Below, one piece after another: positions 62,232 to 64,000 of a stretch of DNA of 64,000 nt (position 1 is the stretch's first letter; every line of letters begins with the position of its first letter). The DNA comes from DAOUJW01 sp965218945 (lineage in GTDB: Bacteria > Chloroflexota > Dehalococcoidia > Lucifugimonadales > UBA2985). The translations under genes were made by a program, and so were the position numbers. The notes beneath the pieces were generated by a model that was given only the letters and a program-made list of their open reading frames with translations, made no database searches and was not told the DNA's origin. The stretch covers positions 868,001 through 932,000 of the forward strand of contig OZ244718.1 of the NCBI GenBank assembly GCA_965218945.1, in the 5' to 3' direction.

Positions 62232-63226
62232 AGGCCCTGGTTCTCGCGCCACTTGCTCCAGGCGGGCTCGAGGAGCTAAGGACCTCTCTCTCCGTGGTCT
62301 ACGAAAGCTGGACGGACACCCGGTCGCTCTATGCTCCAGACGAGCTGGCACAGCGCCTCAACGATGAGCAGGCCTCCGTGCTGGTGATTGAGGCTGACTT
62401 CGTGTTTGATGAGGTATTTCAGGAAGCTCCAGGCCTGCGCTTTGTCGGCGTGTGCAGGGCAGCTGTGAATCACGTGGACATAAAAGCCGCTACCGAGCAC
62501 GGTGTGGTGGTGGTCAACACGCCTGCCAGGACGGCCCAGGGAGTGGCGGAGCTTACCCTGGGACTGATGATATCCCTGGCAAGGAGTATCACTCAGGCCC
62601 ATAGATACGTGGTGGATGGAGACTGGCAGGACCTGATAGACCCCTATATATCCATGCGTGGCGAGGAGTTGGGCGGGAAGGCGCTGGGTATCGTTGGCTT
62701 GGGTGATATAGGTGAGCGGGTAGCCCGGTTGGGAAGCGCCTTTGGGATGGAAATTGTTGCCTACGATCCGTACATCACGGAAGAGACAGCTGTCCCGGAT
62801 GGCGTAACCATGCTTTCCCTGGATGACGTGGTGAGATCCAGCGACTTCCTGTCGCTCCACGCTCCCGGGCCGGAGGACGGCGTGCCTGTTATTGACGCCT
62901 CCAGATTAGTGGAGATGAAGCCCGGAGCATTTCTGATAAATACCGCCGTGCCCTCGCTGGTGGACACCCGCGCCCTGGTTGAGGCGCTGAGAATGCAACG
63001 GATTGCGGGGGCCGCTCTGGACGTCCACCAAGCAGCGCCTCTCCAGCCCGGCGACCCGCTCCTCTCCCTGGACAACGTGATTCTGACGCCGCACATTGGG
63101 GGCGCGACCGACGGCACATTGGAAAGGTACACGAGCATGATGGTGTCGGATGTTCTGCGCTTTGCCAACGAAATGAGACCCCTAAACCTGGTCAATCCCC
63201 AAGTGTACGAGTCCTATGAGCGGTAG
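62228..63226 (+). CDS. D-2-hydroxyacid dehydrogenase-like protein with altered active site
   Basis: A 332-residue member of the D-isomer 2-hydroxyacid dehydrogenase family. GTG 62228 overlaps the hpnE stop. The NAD site GIVGLGDIGERVA is complete and the catalytic His is kept in TPHIGGAT (His289). The catalytic Arg, normally in NTxRG, is missing (NTAVP, residue 241 Val), and the Glu of DVxxxEP is Ala270 (DVHQAAP). So it probably does not act as a usual dehydrogenase and may bind a cofactor or use a different chemistry. It is in the squalene operon and overlaps the kinase gene. Confidence 0.82.
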   Translation: MKALVLAPLAPGGLEELRTSLSVVYESWTDTRSLYAPDELAQRLNDEQASVLVIEADFVFDEVFQEAPGLRFVGVCRAAVNHVDIKAATEHGVVVVNTPARTAQGVAELTLGLMISLARSITQAHRYVVDGDWQDLIDPYISMRGEELGGKALGIVGLGDIGERVARLGSAFGMEIVAYDPYITEETAVPDGVTMLSLDDVVRSSDFLSLHAPGPEDGVPVIDASRLVEMKPGAFLINTAVPSLVDTRALVEALRMQRIAGAALDVHQAAPLQPGDPLLSLDNVILTPHIGGATDGTLERYTSMMVSDVLRFANEMRPLNLVNPQVYESYER

Positions 63227-64000
63227 GCATTTCATGGCACTGGACGTCGGAACCAGCAGCGTGAAGTGCCTTATTGTTGACGCGGAGGGTTGCTGTACAG
63301 CCGCAGTTTCCAAGCGCTGGGCGTCTTTTAAGCCCGCAGGCGCGCCGGACACCGCCAGGGAGTTCAACCCCAAGCGGCTCCTGTCGCTGGTTGGCCGGGC
63401 TGTTGGAGAGGCCCTCGGCATGTCTGGTCTCGTCGCCGAAGACGTGGCGTCGGTGGGGATAACCAGCCAGAGGCAGGGCGTGGTTGCACTGGACGAGACC
63501 GGCAAAGAGGTTTACGCCGGACCTAACATGGACCTCCGGGCCGTTTTCGAAGGCGCTGCTATGGACGAAATCCACGGGGATGTCATCTACGATACCACCG
63601 GTCATCTGCCATCCTTCTTCTTTACCCCAGCCAAGCTCAAATGGCTCTGGACACACAGCCCGCGGAGGTACAATCGGATCCAAAGTGTGCTCCCCTTGGC
63701 GGATTGGGTGGCGTATCACCTGACAGGGAACCTGGCGTGCGAGCCCTCCCTGGCGGGGGAGGCGGGTCTTCTTGACTTAAGACAAGGAGACTGGTGCAAG
63801 TCCCTTCACAGGGAGTTAGGGACGGAGCTGCCGTTTTACCCGTCGCTACGGCCTGCCGGAACGCTTTTGGGGGGAATCGCGCTTGATGTTGCCGACAGCG
63901 TCGGACTGACCCCGGATACGCCCGTAGCCGTCGGAGGGGCCGACACCCAGTGCGGCCTGCTGGGGATGGGCGTGACATCGGAAGGCGACGCCGGCCTTGT
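63216..64000 (+). CDS. FGGY-family carbohydrate kinase, N-terminal part
   Basis: The first 261 residues of a sugar kinase of the xylulokinase/glycerol-kinase type; it runs past the window end. The phosphate loop MALDVGTSSVKCLIVD (start region), the SVGITSQRQGVVALDE strand pair and PLADWVAYHLTG are present, followed by PVAVGGADTQCGLLG at the end. ATG 63216 overlaps the previous gene; ATG 63234 is another possible start. The sugar cannot be named from this part. Confidence 0.85.
   Translation, partial: MSGRHFMALDVGTSSVKCLIVDAEGCCTAAVSKRWASFKPAGAPDTAREFNPKRLLSLVGRAVGEALGMSGLVAEDVASVGITSQRQGVVALDETGKEVYAGPNMDLRAVFEGAAMDEIHGDVIYDTTGHLPSFFFTPAKLKWLWTHSPRRYNRIQSVLPLADWVAYHLTGNLACEPSLAGEAGLLDLRQGDWCKSLHRELGTELPFYPSLRPAGTLLGGIALDVADSVGLTPDTPVAVGGADTQCGLLGMGVTSEGDAGL

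Overview
The window looks like a chromosomal stretch of a GC-rich, aerobic Chloroflexota bacterium, most likely from the Dehalococcoidia/SAR202 side of the phylum. This is inferred from the gene mix (two deazaflavin-type nitroreductases, a caa3-type oxidase with its own heme A genes, a hopanoid/squalene branch, a T-box-controlled ilv operon), from frequent GTG/TTG starts and from the overall protein style. No rRNA or tRNA gene and no CRISPR array was found.

Layout. 1-5250: DUF2851 and XRE genes, aspartate dehydrogenase, an IS1202/ISNCY-like element nested inside a small inverted-repeat element, a stand-alone cyclic-nucleotide-binding protein and a glyoxalase-fold protein. 5787-17198: housekeeping genes (prs, secA, polX, valS), two deazaflavin-type proteins, a conserved unknown and a HEAT-repeat protein. 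17748-21283: two tandem leucine-rich-repeat lipoproteins and an alpha/beta hydrolase. 21504-29544: a complete cytochrome oxidase block, coxB-A-C-D followed by ctaG, ctaA, ctaB and sco. 29642-35040: dnaN, a small membrane protein, and an ATP-grasp/transglutaminase/alpha-E cluster with an unknown 262-residue protein. 35146-38589: YceI lipoprotein, membrane protein, Fur regulator, DUF4377 lipoprotein and a shortened acyl-CoA dehydrogenase. 38790-47100: an orphan peptide-type ABC permease and the minus-strand ilvB-ilvH-ilvC-leuA operon behind a T-box leader. That operon is split between ilvH and ilvC by a complete restriction-modification cassette.

47729-55430: a duplicated DUF805 pair, glyS, then an AT-richer accessory island up to sbcD. 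The island holds a DUF4258/DUF2283 pair, a DNA methyltransferase, a 664-residue protein joining a nuclease-like N-terminus, a DGQHR domain and a HEPN-type C-terminus, and a HicB-like gene. It carries an extra copy of the last 18 codons of glyS near its left side and an extra copy of the first bases of sbcD near its right side. The methyltransferase plus DGQHR/HEPN pair is the best candidate here for an undescribed defence system.

55599-57251: an IS1182-type element inserted in the exact centre of a palindromic repeat. 57446-64000: prenyl synthase, yjbQ, hpnC, hpnD and hpnE (squalene synthesis for hopanoids), a D-2-hydroxyacid dehydrogenase-like protein lacking two catalytic residues, and the start of an FGGY sugar kinase. 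A strong palindromic operator overlaps the start region of the promoter of this operon.

How parts work together: coxBACD with ctaG/A/B and Sco form one respiratory module. The ilv/leu genes are one branched-chain amino-acid operon. The prenyl synthase supplies farnesyl diphosphate to HpnC/D/E. The cassettes at 42.8-44.8 kb and 50.3-54.2 kb are insertions of defence or toxin-antitoxin type at gene boundaries.
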